Part shown: positions 12,101-25,212 of the stretch, one piece after another | Numbering within the stretch: position 1 is the stretch's first letter | Layout: every line of letters starts with the position of its first letter | Position numbers and translations under genes: made by a program | Origin: Rotaria sp. Silwood1 | Taxonomy: Eukaryota > Rotifera > Eurotatoria > Philodinida > Philodinidae | Length of the DNA stretch: 64,000 nucleotides | Direction of reading: 5' to 3' | NCBI GenBank assembly: GCA_905250075.1 | Contig: CAJNOP010000873.1 | Span: 16,593-80,592, forward strand | The notes under the pieces: generated by a model | What the model saw: only the letters and a program-made list of their open reading frames with translations | What the model was told of the DNA's origin: nothing | The model's database searches: none

Positions 12101-15100
12101 ATTTCATGATTTTAATTATTAGAATGAATATATTATATAAACAAAAAAATAATTAGAAAATTACAATTTCATTCAACTTAATCAATTTTCAAAAATATAC
12201 TATTTTGTATTTGTGTAAAAATGTTAAAAGCAGAAATGTATACAATCCTATTCAATGTGTCATATATTATTTTGACAAGTGACACTAAATCTATAGGTGT
12301 TTTTATATAGTCAACGTCATCGATGAAATAAATGATGCTCTTTAAGTCGTTATTTCGTACGGATCATTCTGTTCGAAATTGTTTTATTGTCTTGCGGTAG
12401 ACCGTCACACAATACTATTTATGTCTATTAGCTGTTTTGTTTTTTTCTCTTGCCTTTCCCATGTCTTACTTATCACTCTCATTTTTTATCTTCATTAGAT
12501 AGAAATCAAGAGGAAGAAATAAAGACAGATAACAACCATGCAAATGTTATTTGTAATCGTCGTGTATCATTTATCATAGTGTGGATGTCATTGTTGATGA
12601 AAGTCACTATTTAATGATAATTAAAAAACCTCATGATTACAAACCTCTAAACAATCATAATATTCTATATTCCATTTTGTTGTGAACAATAAACGATTAG
12701 TCCATAGTAAAGATTTGATCAAATGATGTTAATCATCACTTTTTCAATCTAAATTTTGATTATTGAAACAGTCGTTTTCTTTTCGAAAGAAAAACAATCG
12801 AGTCGTCTAATAAAACATATGTACTTAGAAATTACTTTCGAGCCATGTCATCCTTCTTTTTATTCTGACTTCCGCGTCTATAATGTTTCTTTGAAATTAT
12901 GAATGAAATTTTTCTCAATATGAGTCGAGTTGAGGGACTCTTTACACTTCGCTAACCTATGATTGAGTATAAGAAATACCGAAACTTACTTGTTATTAAA
13001 GATTCATGAATACTTTCTTGTTATTTTTATTTTGAAAATAAAATCTGGACGTGTGACGGTTTGGTAATAATTTCAATCTATAGAACTGTTATGTGAAGAC
13101 AGGTACTGAAACTGAGCTGTCTGAAAAACTTTTGTTCACAGTAACATAACAGTATTTTTGTGTTTTCAGAACGGAATTTTCAGCTACAGAATAAAAGTAC
13201 TTGAATAAATTTCTTATGAATGCTGTTACATAGAGATAATACGATATAAATGGCTAAATCATCTCTCATCGCTTCAAAAAGAGCAAACAGTGATCAAAAG
13301 ACACTATTAATAGAAAACACGCGGCCTCATACTGTTTAAGAAAATTGTCTTACACGAGACTATTAAAATAGAAAATATTATAGTCCTACGGCGACATAAA
13401 ATAATACTAATAAGAAAAGATGATTTATCGGTTGATATATAAAAACATCAAATATGATGGAATTTATGTTTTATAACAAAAAAATAGAAATGCAACTTCT
13501 GAAGACGTTAGTATTTTATGTAATGTCATATAAGAGAATAAAAATATTTTTAAAAAATGATTCATCAAATTCGATTTTGAACAATTAAGTTTAGAACAAC
13601 ATTAAAAGGATAAAAATCCGTCAATGTACATCTTTATATTCTAGATTGTTTCGTTCACAAAGCCATTTCGGACAAACGGTTACATCGAAGACGACAGTAG
13701 TAACTGATGAGAAATTGGCATGACGAATTTAAATAGATTGAAAACGCTTCACATTTGGCTTTTAAGGGCTTAGTAAGAGTGATGATGCCTCGATGCACGT
13801 TGGCAAGTATTATTATTCAGGCCTTGCCCATGGTAGTCCTAAACTTAAGTAATCACAACTCATCGGAACCTGTCATGTTAGCTTCATTTCAACAGAGTAG
13901 TAACATACAATATATACATACATGCATATTGATACCTAGTGTTTGATGAATCATCATCCATTTCTTAGAATTCAATGATTTAACATGCCTATGCACTTTG
14001 AAATATACATCTATTTTGGATAATAAATCTTACACTAATAAACAGCAATGTTGAATGTACTTTGAAGAAAAATGGTTAGGTATTGGGGTTTCTGCTTTAT
14101 CTGAAGACTGGCTCATTCAATTAGATGTATAGAATATAGCAATATGTGTTAATAATATGCCAAAGACGATTGTCGACCATTAGAGTTTATTGTACATCCA
14201 TATTACCATATGGCAGCCTAATTTGATCTATATGTGAAGAGTATTGGTAATACCAAACAAATTTTGCGTTCTGTAACAGGCAATGCTAAGGTCAAACTTG
14301 AACTTTACGATTATTCTTTTCACAAAATAAATTTAAGCAGATCTATTTTTAGGGTGTAGATGTTATTGAGAATATAGATAATGACCAAAACTCACACACA
14401 CACACCCTGCATCCGACTTCCAACTGCTGAATTGTGTCATGATTGCTATTTGAGGCACTTTATACAGTTCAGGAGTCGATACTTTAACTGATCGATTATA
14501 TAAAAGTGCTACAAAACAAGCTGTATCAACAGTTGCTTATGTCAACAAATCATTCAGATAATCCTTTCTCTTGTAATATTCGACTTAATTGAAAATACAC
14601 ACTCAACATGCACTATACTGACTTTTACAAGAAAAGAAATGCACATAACGACAGAGTAATCCAAAAGTAATGGAACATAGAATTTTTTTGACATCTTCAT
14701 TGTACATGATTGGTTAAACATAATATTTACAACACATATACTCGATGATACTAGTAAAAGATGTAGCATAAGATTAGCCGTTTGGGTGCAGTAATTTATT
14801 CAAAAGCATACAAATAAATCTTGTTGTTTTTCTGTGATTGTATGAATAATTCAATACTATTCGTAGTCTTCTTGAAAGAACAACAAAACTCGAAAGAGGT
14901 GAACAGTCGATGAGCATAATCGATTATTACAGGCGTTATATTTTTAAAATAAACGAAACACATTCCAATTTCTTCTAATATTTGACTGATTTTTGATAAT
15001 ACTGCACAAAAATATTTATTTATAGAGCAAGTCTTATTATAATTTTTCTTTAAGAGAAAGCATTTCTTATTTGCAATGCTATTCAAATCTTTGTTTTTGT

Positions 15101-16893
15101 TTCACTGTCATTTTTCTTTTCAAGAAATATTGGACAAAGACAGCTCTTTTTCTCATATCTAAGTAAAATGTAGAGATATTCTTTTACAGAATTTGTTATT
15201 TAATTGTATATTCATACCAAAAGTTTGAATGGAACATCTTTTCTCGAAAATAATAGCTCTGTTTTCTTAAAAACTTGCTTTTCTATCTTATTTGCATGCA
15301 CTTATATAAAAATCCATGGCGAAAAATAGCCAAAGATGTGAGGATAGGTATAAACTTTTCATATTTATAATGTTAGAAGAGCAGCTAAGTAATTGCCACA
15401 GCTAAAAAAAACCGATTTGAATTGTCTTCGACAATATAAGAAATCGAACTAAGCTATGAAAATGCAGTATTTATACATGTTGTCAAGAAGATCTGAGTTT
15501 TCTTATTGCATATAATCTAATGTATATTTTTATACTACGGATTCTTACTACTGAAAGACTTTTCATTTAATGTTTTATTTTAAATTGATGATGCAGATCT
15601 TCATCTTCTTCAATATCAAGTACAAGAACGTTTCCTCTAATAATTTCACAATGATAGTTGAAGGAATGACTCATGCAAATGTTTTCAAAATAGGTTCAAA
15701 TTTTCTTTGAAGCACCTGATGGTTCTATTACCTATTTTAATTTTGAATATGATGGCATTCAAGACATAAACAGTCTTCTTCATGTGAAATACATATTGAC
15801 ATTACTTTTTCCTGATGTTCGTCAATAATCGTGTTGCAAAAAGCGCAAAAAATTGTATAAAATGTATTTCTATTTTTAATTCGTTAACATCGCCATTGTC
15901 TTTCAATAATCTATTGATTGTTCGAATAGAACGCTAACTCAAAATGGTATGCATACTTCTCAACTAGTTATGATGAGAATTCATTATTGCTTATACTATA
16001 TCATCCAATAAATATACTTTTTTTTATCGTTTTGATTTAAAATTACGGACAAAAAAAACATTTCCTATCACAATAATGAATATTTTAAGCAGAGATGTTT
16101 ATTCATTATTATTCAAGCGAAAAAAATATGCATATATTATGTATTCCAAATGAAAACGGTGTCAAGAGTAGAATCGATGAAATTATCGATTCCATAAAAG
16201 AGTTATTTGAATTACTGTCTAGTCTGACAACTCAAATTATTTTTCTTTTGAGATTTCATCATTATCCAACCAGAAAGAGTCAAAATAGAGCGTGTATTTT
16301 GATTGTTGTTTGTGTTTTATTTTGATAAATACTGAATAAATAAACAATTCAATGATTATGACTCAATTACTCTCTTTAATAGTGAATGAGAAAAGAACTG
16401 TACATTGTGAGGCTAACAAATCGGCATTATGATGAAAATTTTATAGTGAGTCCCTAGATGATCAATAAAATTTAGCGCCACCTATATCTGTTTCAGAAAT
16501 GAAACCCAATATGTTTTGGTCTTTCTCTCATGTGCTGCAATTTGAACTCAACTTAGTTTAAATTTGCTCTCGTATTTGATGTGAAAATACCAAATACATT
16601 TTGGAAATAAACGTCTAACGCAATACCAATCTGTTACAGCAGACCACACATAATAAGATAAAATATATACGTATGTAATATATATCTATTTGCCAAGCAA
16701 TAGTACATACTCTAACTGTCTCTTTCATTTTTTTTCTCGTTGGCACAATCTGATAGAGGACCCGAGGAAAAAAAGAATATAATATAAATCAGCGTTATCT
16801 GTTTTCTCAAAAGAAGATTCATGTTAGTTTTTATAATCGACAGCACGTTGATCGCTATTTCTACCATAAATTTCTGATTACCATCTATTTAAC
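9169..16893. other. 7.7-kb gene-poor stretch
   Basis: AT-rich, with only short chance ORFs on both strands. A stretch at about 13.7-14.8 kb is less AT-rich and has interrupted ORF pieces, but none resembles a known protein. No tRNA, CRISPR or long inverted repeat was seen. It is the longest empty stretch of the conserved half and could hold distal regulatory DNA or 5' exons of the GPCR gene. Confidence 0.5.
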
Positions 16894-18324
16894 ATGGCTG
16901 TATGCATAGAAATAAATTCTACTAGTACAGATTTATATTATGCTAAAAAACTTCAATCTGAAAATAAAACTTGGGCATGGTGGTTAAATAATCTTGGTTA
17001 GAAATTGAATAGATGTATAGACTTATAAATTTTGTTTGCTTTTCTAGGAACGTTGGTTGTCTTCGTGATCGGTTTTTGTGGTAATATATTGTGTTTAATA
17101 GTTTTATGTCGTCGACGTAAGTTATTACTAACATATAAAAAAGAAGTTCATATTATTGGTTTTATTTTCAGGTTTGAGACGAAATTCTTACACTCAATAT
17201 TTGATTGCTTTAGCTATTGTAGATACTGGAGCTATTTTTTCTGAAGGCATGTAAAAGAAAATATGGAAAAAAAGCATATTTTTATTATTCAACACGATAT
17301 ATTTTTAGCTGTTTCTGCACTTGATGAATTACATCAATTTGAATATAAATTAACACTTGTTGCACATAATAATTTATCATGTAAATTATATAATTATATA
17401 AGATATATATCTTATTCTATGAGTTCTTGGTGAGATTTTTATAGCTTTTCTGCTGTAATTTGTATGAAAATGACTTGTTCTTTTAGGATCATCGTTGCTT
17501 TAGCTGTTGAACGATTGGTTGCAATAAAATTTCCCTTATGGTCAAAAAATATATGTAGTGTTGTTAATGCTCGTCGTATTATTTTGATAATATTTTTATT
17601 TACGATGCTTATTCAATCTTATCATTTGATAATAAAAGGTCTTGATTGTTCTCCATCGCCATCATCAATAAAAGTTTGTCGCTGTAAAACAATACCATAT
17701 CATACATATTTAAAATTGGATGTTATTTTAACAGTCTATGTCTGGCGACTTGCCTTAATGACACTATTGCCATCAGCAATCATCATCATCGTCAATATAC
17801 TTATTATGAATAAATTATTTCATAAAAATTCATTAACTGATCATACAAATACAACCAGTAATGCTCAGCGTAAAATGAAACTAGTTTATAAAATATCTCG
17901 TATGTTAGTTATAGTTACATCAATTTATCTACTTTTACATGTACCTGGTTCAAGTTTAGATATAATTAAATTTATGTATATATCTGTTCTTAATATATGT
18001 AATGTTAAATGGTATTATTATCTTCATATAAGCCATGAGATATTTGATTTATTAACAAATTTTAATTATGGTATTAATTTTTATTTGTATATCATTAGTG
18101 GTAAACATATACGCAATGAATTTGTACGTGCTTTTAAATATTCATCATTACGTTCAAAATCTGGTACACAAAATTGTAAATATCGTCGTCGTTCAAGTTA
18201 TTTTATATCGTCTTACATGCTTTCATCAAGAAACAATCAAGCACGGGATTATAATATGCCATTATCTGGACGCCGAATCAGTTCATGTCAACAACGACTT
18301 CATTATTGTGAGGAAAATCAATAA
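16894..18324 (+). CDS. class A (rhodopsin-like) GPCR, peptide-receptor type
   Basis: Predicted 401-aa seven-TM receptor. Exons: 16894-16996, 17048-17116, 17172-17246, 17309-17429 and 17487-18324. The N terminus has possible N-glycosylation sites (NST, NKT). TM1 has the G-x-x-x-N pattern (GFCGNILCLIVL). TM3 starts with the conserved Cys (C-K-L-Y-N-Y) and ends E-R-L instead of D-R-Y. TM7 has N-x-G-I-N-F-Y-L-Y, the NPxxY variant without proline. The second extracellular loop carries several cysteines. The C-terminal tail is basic and serine-rich. The overall pattern resembles FMRFamide-type and other bdelloid-expanded receptors; the ligand cannot be inferred. The intron after exon 3 only fits as GC-AG (donor AAG|GCATGT): the nearby GT gives a frameshift and stop. 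Confidence 0.85.
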
Positions 18325-21300
18325 GTATAAATGTTCGATATATTTGTATGACAAATTAACAGAACACATACATTGAACAAATAAATATATGGGTGCAATT
18401 ATTTGTTGTTATATGAATATATATGTATAGTTTTTTTTTGGCATATATTTGTTGCTTCCAATAACCTTTTGAAAAAGAATATTTTCATCACATGATGACA
18501 ATTACTGATTGACAAAAGGGCAGAGTATATATTCAATAGTTACATAGGATAAATGCCAACGGAAAAGAATAAGTACATCATTTATGATTCACAATGTTTC
18601 TACTGAATAGATCTTGTGTGCGTAATAATGAAAAAAAAATGATAGAAACGCTTAAAACTAAAAATGAAAGCTAAACAAGTACATTGAGTGTTTGGTGAAG
18701 AGGATTCTAGGTAGGAAACTATTATTTATAGTCTTTCTCACACATGAATCATATGAAGCATTACCTAATGTTTCTATAACACAAATTTTCTAATAAAATG
18801 CCATGGCAATAAAATTTTTTATTGAAAGATAATTATTTAATAGGAATAGAATACTGTTGTGAGTCTTCTGATGCCATGAAACAATGCTATGTTGAATAGA
18901 TAGTTCTCCTTGTATCTGGGATATTTTTCTCTAAGTATTGAAACAACGAAAATAGTCTCTGGCAAATTTAAGTCGATTGTTACAAATGTTATCGGATAAC
19001 GTTCTACAGAAATTTGAACCATAAAAAAGAAAAATAGATTAACTTGAAATTCATACAATTTCTTGAGTCTACGTTAAATTCATTAATTATCAGATCTGAA
19101 GAATCAATGATAGCAGATTTGTTTCAAAACACTCCTATTAATGAATTAAACACATGCATGTATATACATATTGAATCTTATAGAAGTAACATGAACTTAT
19201 GTCAAGAAATACAGATCGTTTCTGGCTGAAAAACTCGTGAGAATAGTAGAAATTTGAAAGCAAGAATTCAGTGATCAAATTCGATGACTGAGTCTATCCG
19301 ATTATTGTTGGTTACGAATAGAACTAGAAAAATCCAACTATCGCTTTTCCGCTTTCACGTTCCTACGATTTTTCGAGTGTTGTTCCTGATAATGACGTCT
19401 TTCTAGAAGAAATCTGCCGGAAATTTAAGAACTTCACCGCTGGAATCATTGAACCAGGACCGCATCAAGTTATTTGATACTTACTTAGGCTAATGAAAGT
19501 GGTCGTTATGTTAAACCGTCAGTGATTCTACTTCTCCTCTTTGCCAAAAGTATTTTTATGTATAAATCGGATCCATAGTCCTAATCACATCGAAAATGCT
19601 TTAAGATACATTTTCATACTTGTGAGTAATGTTGATTATTTCATCTCACTTGTTCCAAACTTCAAAGTATATTCTATTGCATAAAAATAACTTTTAGTAA
19701 ATTATCTACTGACTAATATGGAATATGTGAACGCAAAGCTGCGCAAATCCAAATGCAACCTGTACTTTCACTTACTCCTGTGTTTTCATCAAGAAGATAT
19801 GTACTGTCATACTCATATATATATTGGGCGTAGATGAAGAGAAGATTGTCACCCACACCCATGTGTCTACTCACAAACTCATCTACCTATCAACGCCCTC
19901 TATACCCAGAAGAAAAACAACATCGCCTTTGGTTTGATAGTTGAAAGAGAAATCTTATGATCAATTTTTTTACTCTGCAAACAACAAAAAATATTAATTT
20001 GCCTTCAAACTCAAGGCTTTTTTTCTTTTTTTTTCTTTTGTTTGCGCAACGATTCTTTTTTTTTGCAGCGCGATTTCATCTTTTCGCTCAACAAGCGAGT
20101 GTAGATGTTGAAAACCTATCGTATGTACACTTGAGTTTGTTGGCTACCGCTTTAAGCACAATTGGATTATTTCGAAGTTTCACTTGATAATGTTAAAAAT
20201 AGCAGTGTCGATGTAGCCTTCCTTTTCACGACATCCTCATACTGATAGTTACATCTTTCACGAAAACCCTTTCTGTGACTTTAGCAGAAGAATACCACGA
20301 ATATAGTAGTAAGCTTCACGGTGAAGAGGAGATCGAAAATGTAGTTTCGTTTTCCTAAGTCTAATTGCGACTTTACGCTTTTGGGTCTATGAAAATAGCG
20401 GGAGATAATTATTAAATAATTATAACTAATTTTTCATCATCGAAGCTCTTTCATGGAATGTTTGTTCCTTCTATTCACTTGAATCCTTGAAGAGAGAGTG
20501 CAAAGTCAAGCCATTCGCTCTAGTAAGAATAGTGTCTTGGTTGAAACAGGAAAAAGCTTCTGTCTATGTTACACTTAGTCGGCATCAATTTTTTCATTCT
20601 GAAACAAACTTTTTCTTTTACTGAGTATGATATTCAGTTCAAAAACCATAGCTATGTGATAAAATGAAAAATTCAACATTACCTTTCTGGCACGACTAGA
20701 AAACATGTATATAATCTTGATGAAATAGATTCATCGGACTTTTCTGTGGCATTCGTTTTTAGGTACATTAGTGTATGTGTAAATGTGTGTATTCTGTCTA
20801 TAACAACTATAACAGTTCCATATCTGTTTTCGGAGCCTAAAGTTAGTCTCATCCACAATCACTTATAGATGAGTCATTCCGTACCACAAGCGATAAGTCG
20901 CCGATCTGAGAGAAGTTCTAGACTTCTCCGAAATAGCAAACTTTGGTAGTGTTTTGACTTGTTTTGTTCATTACGCTTAGTGTACTCAAAGTCCGCTAAA
21001 GTAGTCAAACAGTGGTAAAAACAGCATAGATGCAAGAAATAAAGATAATTATTCTTTTTTTCTTTTTTTGAATGGTTCGGCTCTATCTCTTTTTCATTCA
21101 TGTTTATACGCGACCTTTAAGCCTAGTATATGTTAGCCGCCTCCACCTTTGTTATCACGCAGTCACGATAGTTTCGACATTAGCTCATGTAAATAAGTTA
21201 TAAGATGATCACAGTGACTAAGAAAAGAGGAAAAAGAATCCTAAACTTTTGTAGCAATCAAGTCTTTACTACTACATCAGCTTTTTAGTTGATTGGGAGA

Positions 21301-21721
21301 ATAGTTAGCATAATTAGCGTAAAAAGTGAAAATATCAGAAAACTTTCCTAATCGTGATAAGTCTTACTTTTCTGTGATCACTTGTCACCACTAATAGTGA
21401 TGATTTATAGATGACTCATCAATGTGTACCTACTTAGTAACTAGCTCATAAGTAGTGGATTACCAGGGACAAAACAGTACCACTTTCGAAAAGCTGCAAA
21501 TAGTTCGAAAAAACAGAGTATCGGCAACTATCCTCTTTTTAACTCATCTATCTATCTTGAATCTGAAAATGTCTATGTGCACATATATTTTCGCGATTCA
21601 AGATTTCTTGCGCCACTCTATTCATGTCCTATATTTTGTTCGAAAGCCATAAGTAACTTCAAGATAACTACTCATTAGCATGAGTTATTAGGAACGATTT
21701 TCTATTTATTTTCAGTTTACA
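18325..21721. other. intergenic, no gene recognised
   Basis: 3.4 kb without a supported ORF. A weak inverted repeat GGGCGTAGATGAAG ... CTATCAACGCCC lies at about 19826-19902, with CACCCACACCC inside it. It may be an old member of the GTGTGGG hairpin group. Poly-T tracts lie near 20.0 kb. Confidence 0.45.
21714..21715 (+). promoter_or_regulatory. splice acceptor 6 nt upstream of an ATG
   Basis: TTTATTTTCAG followed by TTTACA and then the ATG of the single-exon gene at 21722. It is either the end of a 5' UTR intron or a spliced-leader trans-splice site; bdelloids are known to trans-splice. The sequence alone cannot tell these apart. Confidence 0.45.
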
Positions 21722-22711
21722 ATGCTATTGAATAACGGAAACGTTGTGGAAATAGCTCAGTCGATCTATACACAATGGTCAAAACTCTCTGAACTGCAGA
21801 TGTGGACATTTTTCAAAGATAACTTTAAAAACATAAGTTGGTTAAAAGTGTTGTGTGTTGTCCAGACCATCGTGCTATTATTCATATTACGCACAATCAA
21901 AAGTCGTCCCCATTGTCATCATCAAACACCGAATGTGAGAAAAATCCAAAGAGTTGATTTTGCTCATTGTATGACAGGTGCTCCTAATACACTCTATAAA
22001 GAGGAAGTATATACTGCTTACAAACGAGAAGTACTAGACATATTAGTTGGCGATCTATTTGTTGTCCTTGAACTTCAAAAGAACACTGAAGATAGCCATC
22101 GAAGCATGACTAAATACAATCCACAAGATAAATACAGTGTTGCGTTCGACTATCTTTCTCCATACAAAATTGAATGGATTCCTTCTGAAGATCATCTTGG
22201 TGCTATCGATGACCGGCTTGGTTACTCAAAGTGGAAACGTTGCTTGGATCATATCGAAAAGGCAGAAAAAAACAATGACATGAAGTACAAATTTATTGTT
22301 CGAACTCGGCCTGATCTATACTTTGCTAAACCATTACCTTCACCAGAAAAACTGCCGAATGATCGCATTCTAATTAATCCATACTATGAATGTTTATATG
22401 ACATCCCATCGGGTTATAATGAATCGTGGACCAAAAACTTGACTCTATGTAGTCTGCATGACCGTGGACTTTCACACCTATTTGCAATCGTTCCACGAGA
22501 TTTAGCAGATCGTTACATGCGCGTCGGCTATACCGCTAATCTTCCTCTTCAGGTTTGTGGCGGACGAGCTATGGATCCCGAATGTCTGATCAAAGCAATG
22601 CTGATCAAAGCGAATGTCACATTTGAAATGTGGCCATTCATTGTCAAAATCCTGCATTCATCAAAATCTTGCCAAAATCCATCATGGAATCAGTTTGATA
22701 GCTGGTGTTAA
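21722..22711 (+). CDS. type II membrane glycosyltransferase-like protein
   Basis: 329-aa single-exon ORF. A cytosolic segment of about 38 residues is followed by one TM helix (about 38-58, ISWLKVLCVVQTIVLLFIL), the layout of Golgi type II enzymes. The lumenal part has R-V-D-F-A-H-C near its start, and later Y-K-F-I-V-R-T-R-P-D-L-Y-F, an RTRPD motif I associate with uncharacterised DUF-type glycosyltransferase-like proteins. Two N-glycosylation sites (NES, NLT) and several cysteines fit a lumenal domain. No introns and higher GC than flanking DNA. The substrate is unknown and the family call is tentative; bdelloids have many such genes, possibly of foreign origin. The start follows a splice acceptor closely. 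Confidence 0.7.
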   Translation: MLLNNGNVVEIAQSIYTQWSKLSELQMWTFFKDNFKNISWLKVLCVVQTIVLLFILRTIKSRPHCHHQTPNVRKIQRVDFAHCMTGAPNTLYKEEVYTAYKREVLDILVGDLFVVLELQKNTEDSHRSMTKYNPQDKYSVAFDYLSPYKIEWIPSEDHLGAIDDRLGYSKWKRCLDHIEKAEKNNDMKYKFIVRTRPDLYFAKPLPSPEKLPNDRILINPYYECLYDIPSGYNESWTKNLTLCSLHDRGLSHLFAIVPRDLADRYMRVGYTANLPLQVCGGRAMDPECLIKAMLIKANVTFEMWPFIVKILHSSKSCQNPSWNQFDSWC

Positions 22712-22889
22712 TGCTAATTCTCTCAATGAAAAGAAAAATCATACAAAATAAGATGTGGTCGTGCTTATACATGTTTTCATTCAACTGTCCACATATATTC
22801 TTCAACAGCAGACTAACTATTTACGGTGCCTTTTTTGCGATGTACTTCCAGCCAATCAGATGTTTTTAAGCTAGCAAATATCCGATCAT

Positions 22890-23095
22890 ATGTGAAGTGT
22901 GAATATGGATATAAGTGCAGATGTAGTTGTTGGTATGTTTGTACGTGTGGTATGAGTTTGAGTGTGGAAGTGGGCGTCACTCGCAGGATGTCCTGTGTAT
23001 GTGAGTGTAGTTTATGTGTAGGATGTGCATGTCGATGTGACCGTTGGTATGCGTGTCGGTATTAGTGTGGGTGTGTGAGCATAAATGCTATTGGT
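22890..23095 (+). repeat. degenerate GT-rich tract
   Basis: About 200 bp dominated by TGTGNG words (tgtacgtgtggtatgagttt, gagtgtggaagtgggcgtca, gtgtgggtgtgtgagc). The complementary CA-rich side is short and weak (cacacacag near 23124; acattcacctccaacc near 23166). It looks like a decayed member of the hairpin family. Confidence 0.4.
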
Positions 23096-23276
23096 TGAAT
23101 AGGTAAAAAGAGGTATTATACGGCACACACAGTGATATCCTGATGAAAACCGATATAGACACTGACATTCACCTCCAACCTCTTACATACATTTGATATT
23201 AATATCGATTGAGCTTGTAAAGTAGTATATTGTACAGTAAGAACCGAATATTCAGTCGATGTTCAAGTGAGTTGCA

Positions 23277-23338
23277 AGGGTGTGAGTGGATGTGTCGATC
23301 TTCTCTTCGGCTACTCTCATACCCGCACTCACACCCTT
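23277..23338. repeat. telomere-like hairpin H1
   Basis: AAGGGTGTGAGTG on the left pairs with CACTCACACCCTT on the right, around a ~36-bp centre. The 13-bp terminal match is exact. Confidence 0.7.
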
Positions 23339-24180
23339 AATAATCGTTGATGTTCTTGTTCTAGTTGTAAATATATATATATATTTAATTATAAAACCCA
23401 GTGTATTCCTAAACATGATAGAATAGAAAAGATCACAATTATACATTCTTCTTCAGTGAAACACGTTCAGCTTTGGATGGACATTTGTCCTCGTGTGCGG
23501 TGTTTCGAGCAATGTTTACTGCTGATAAGTATCGATGACAGTAACATACTCCGTTTTTTGGTGATTTCGATGGCAACATAAGGTATGCTGAGAAATTCCC
23601 CAACAACGCTTAATCATACAAGACTGTTCAATCATCATTTGATGCGACGTGTGAGTGGTGCACTGTATGCATGGTGGTAGTATTAATGCCCATGTAATAC
23701 TTAAGCGACAAATATGCACATATACGTTCGGTGCATGAATGTGATGAAAAGAAGGGCATCATGGTTTGATCCAGTTAACAATAGCCTGATTTAATTGATT
23801 AAGTCATGTTTCATTTTTGTTTTTGCTTTCTAGAAGCTGTTAGCCGTAGTTGTTCATAACACGTTCGATTGTATTTATCCAAAAGTTCGTTTCAATGTAT
23901 ATATTCCACAAAATCCAAATATCAAAACCATTGTGACAATTGTTTCAGAAGTGTTTCGAATCTGCGTAGACCCTTGGGGAAGGGGAAGGAAGGAAAAAAG
24001 TTGAGAATATCGTAGGCAATAAAACGACTTTATTACCACATCTCCTTTATCTATAAGCAAATAGTCGAATCATTACAACTACTGACAATGTATGACGAGG
24101 TTTTTTTCGATTACTGTCAAGTAACGATGATAACTGATAACATTACCTCACGCTGACTTGTATTCATTTTCACAAACACA

Positions 24181-25212
24181 ATGGATAATAAAGTGAAGCA
24201 ACGTATATGTGGAATTCTCGGTGGTTTGTCTTATGTCTCAACAACTGATGTAAGTGATTAACTAAAAGCATATACTTTTTTTTGTCAAATACTCATATTT
24301 TCATACAGTATTACAATCAAATGAATGAACTCGTTGGCAAATCTTTACCTGGCCATGGTAGTTGTATTCATATTGTTTCAGTTGATATTTTTCCTTATGT
24401 CGAATTACTTAATAAAAATCAATCAACTGAAGTTGTTGATAATCTTCTCGATGCTGTCCATCAATTAGTTAAAAGTGGCATCGATTTTTTAATTATTGCT
24501 TCTAATACAGGTAAAATATTATTAGTATGTTTTGCCTATCTATTAACCTTCATTTTAGGTCATATTGCTGCACCTCGAATAACTGAATACTATCCGAATC
24601 TTGTTTTTATTCATATAAGTGATGCTGTCGCATTTGCTATTAAAGAAAAAAAATTAAAAAAAGTTTGTTTACAAAACTTTAATACATATTTTGATTTATT
24701 CATTTATTTACAGGTCGGCTTTCTGGGAACGAAATTTGCAATGAAATTAGACAGTTGTGTAGTTAAACGATTTTTAGAACATGACTTAGATATTGTATTG
24801 CCTCGTAATGATGATATAGATCGTCTTCATCAAATTATTATTGTTGAATTAAATAATAATATATTTACTACTGAATCAAAACAATTTTATATATCGGTTA
24901 TGCAACGTTTATATGATGAACAACAAGTTGAAGGCATTATACTTGGTTGTACAGGTACGATAATCACCAAAGAAAAGCAATGAAATAAATTTTAGGAATT
25001 TTTGATTTAGAAATTCCTCAACTTGTTCAACAACATGAAGTTCCTCATTTACCATTATTTGATTCAACACAATTACATGTAAACTATATGATTTTAAAAT
25101 TTATATTCTTTGTTTTTCTTTTATTTAGGTACAACTAACAGTCGATTATCAACTAGGTCGATGTGATATTGAACGATTTTTACCAGTAGTAGCCACAAAA
25201 AAAAAAGATTGA
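24181..25212 (+). CDS. aspartate/glutamate racemase family protein
   Basis: Predicted 255-aa cytosolic enzyme of the Asp/Glu racemase superfamily (PLP-independent, two-base mechanism). Six exons: 24181-24249, 24309-24510, 24559-24662, 24714-24954, 25011-25078 and 25129-25212. The N-terminal signature G-I-L-G-G-L-S-Y-V-S-T leads to Y-Y-N-Q. The first catalytic motif is I-A-S-N-T-G-H (S88, where most members have Cys). The second is G-C-T-E-I-P (C204, E206). For exon 5 I chose the second acceptor (GATTTAG|AA), because it restores the GCTEIP motif; the upstream AG would insert five residues and lose the Glu. E. coli YgeA has Thr at the first site, so loss of that Cys is compatible with L-specific activity. 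The family is mainly bacterial, so old horizontal transfer followed by intron gain is likely. Confidence 0.88.

Larger units (their letters stand above)
22712..24180. other. intergenic with GT-rich tracts
   Basis: No gene. 22895-23090 is strongly strand-biased (G+T rich, repeated TGTG/GTGTGG). A hairpin of the telomere-like family lies at 23277-23338, listed separately. The rest is unremarkable. Confidence 0.5.

Noticed and set aside
14389-14412. CACACACACACACCC tract
   Set aside because: A simple CA microsatellite without a complementary partner, so not counted in the hairpin family.
13755-14540. Interrupted ORF pieces that might be a decayed transposase or other gene
   Set aside because: No motif of a known family could be identified in any frame, and the pieces do not connect through plausible splice sites.
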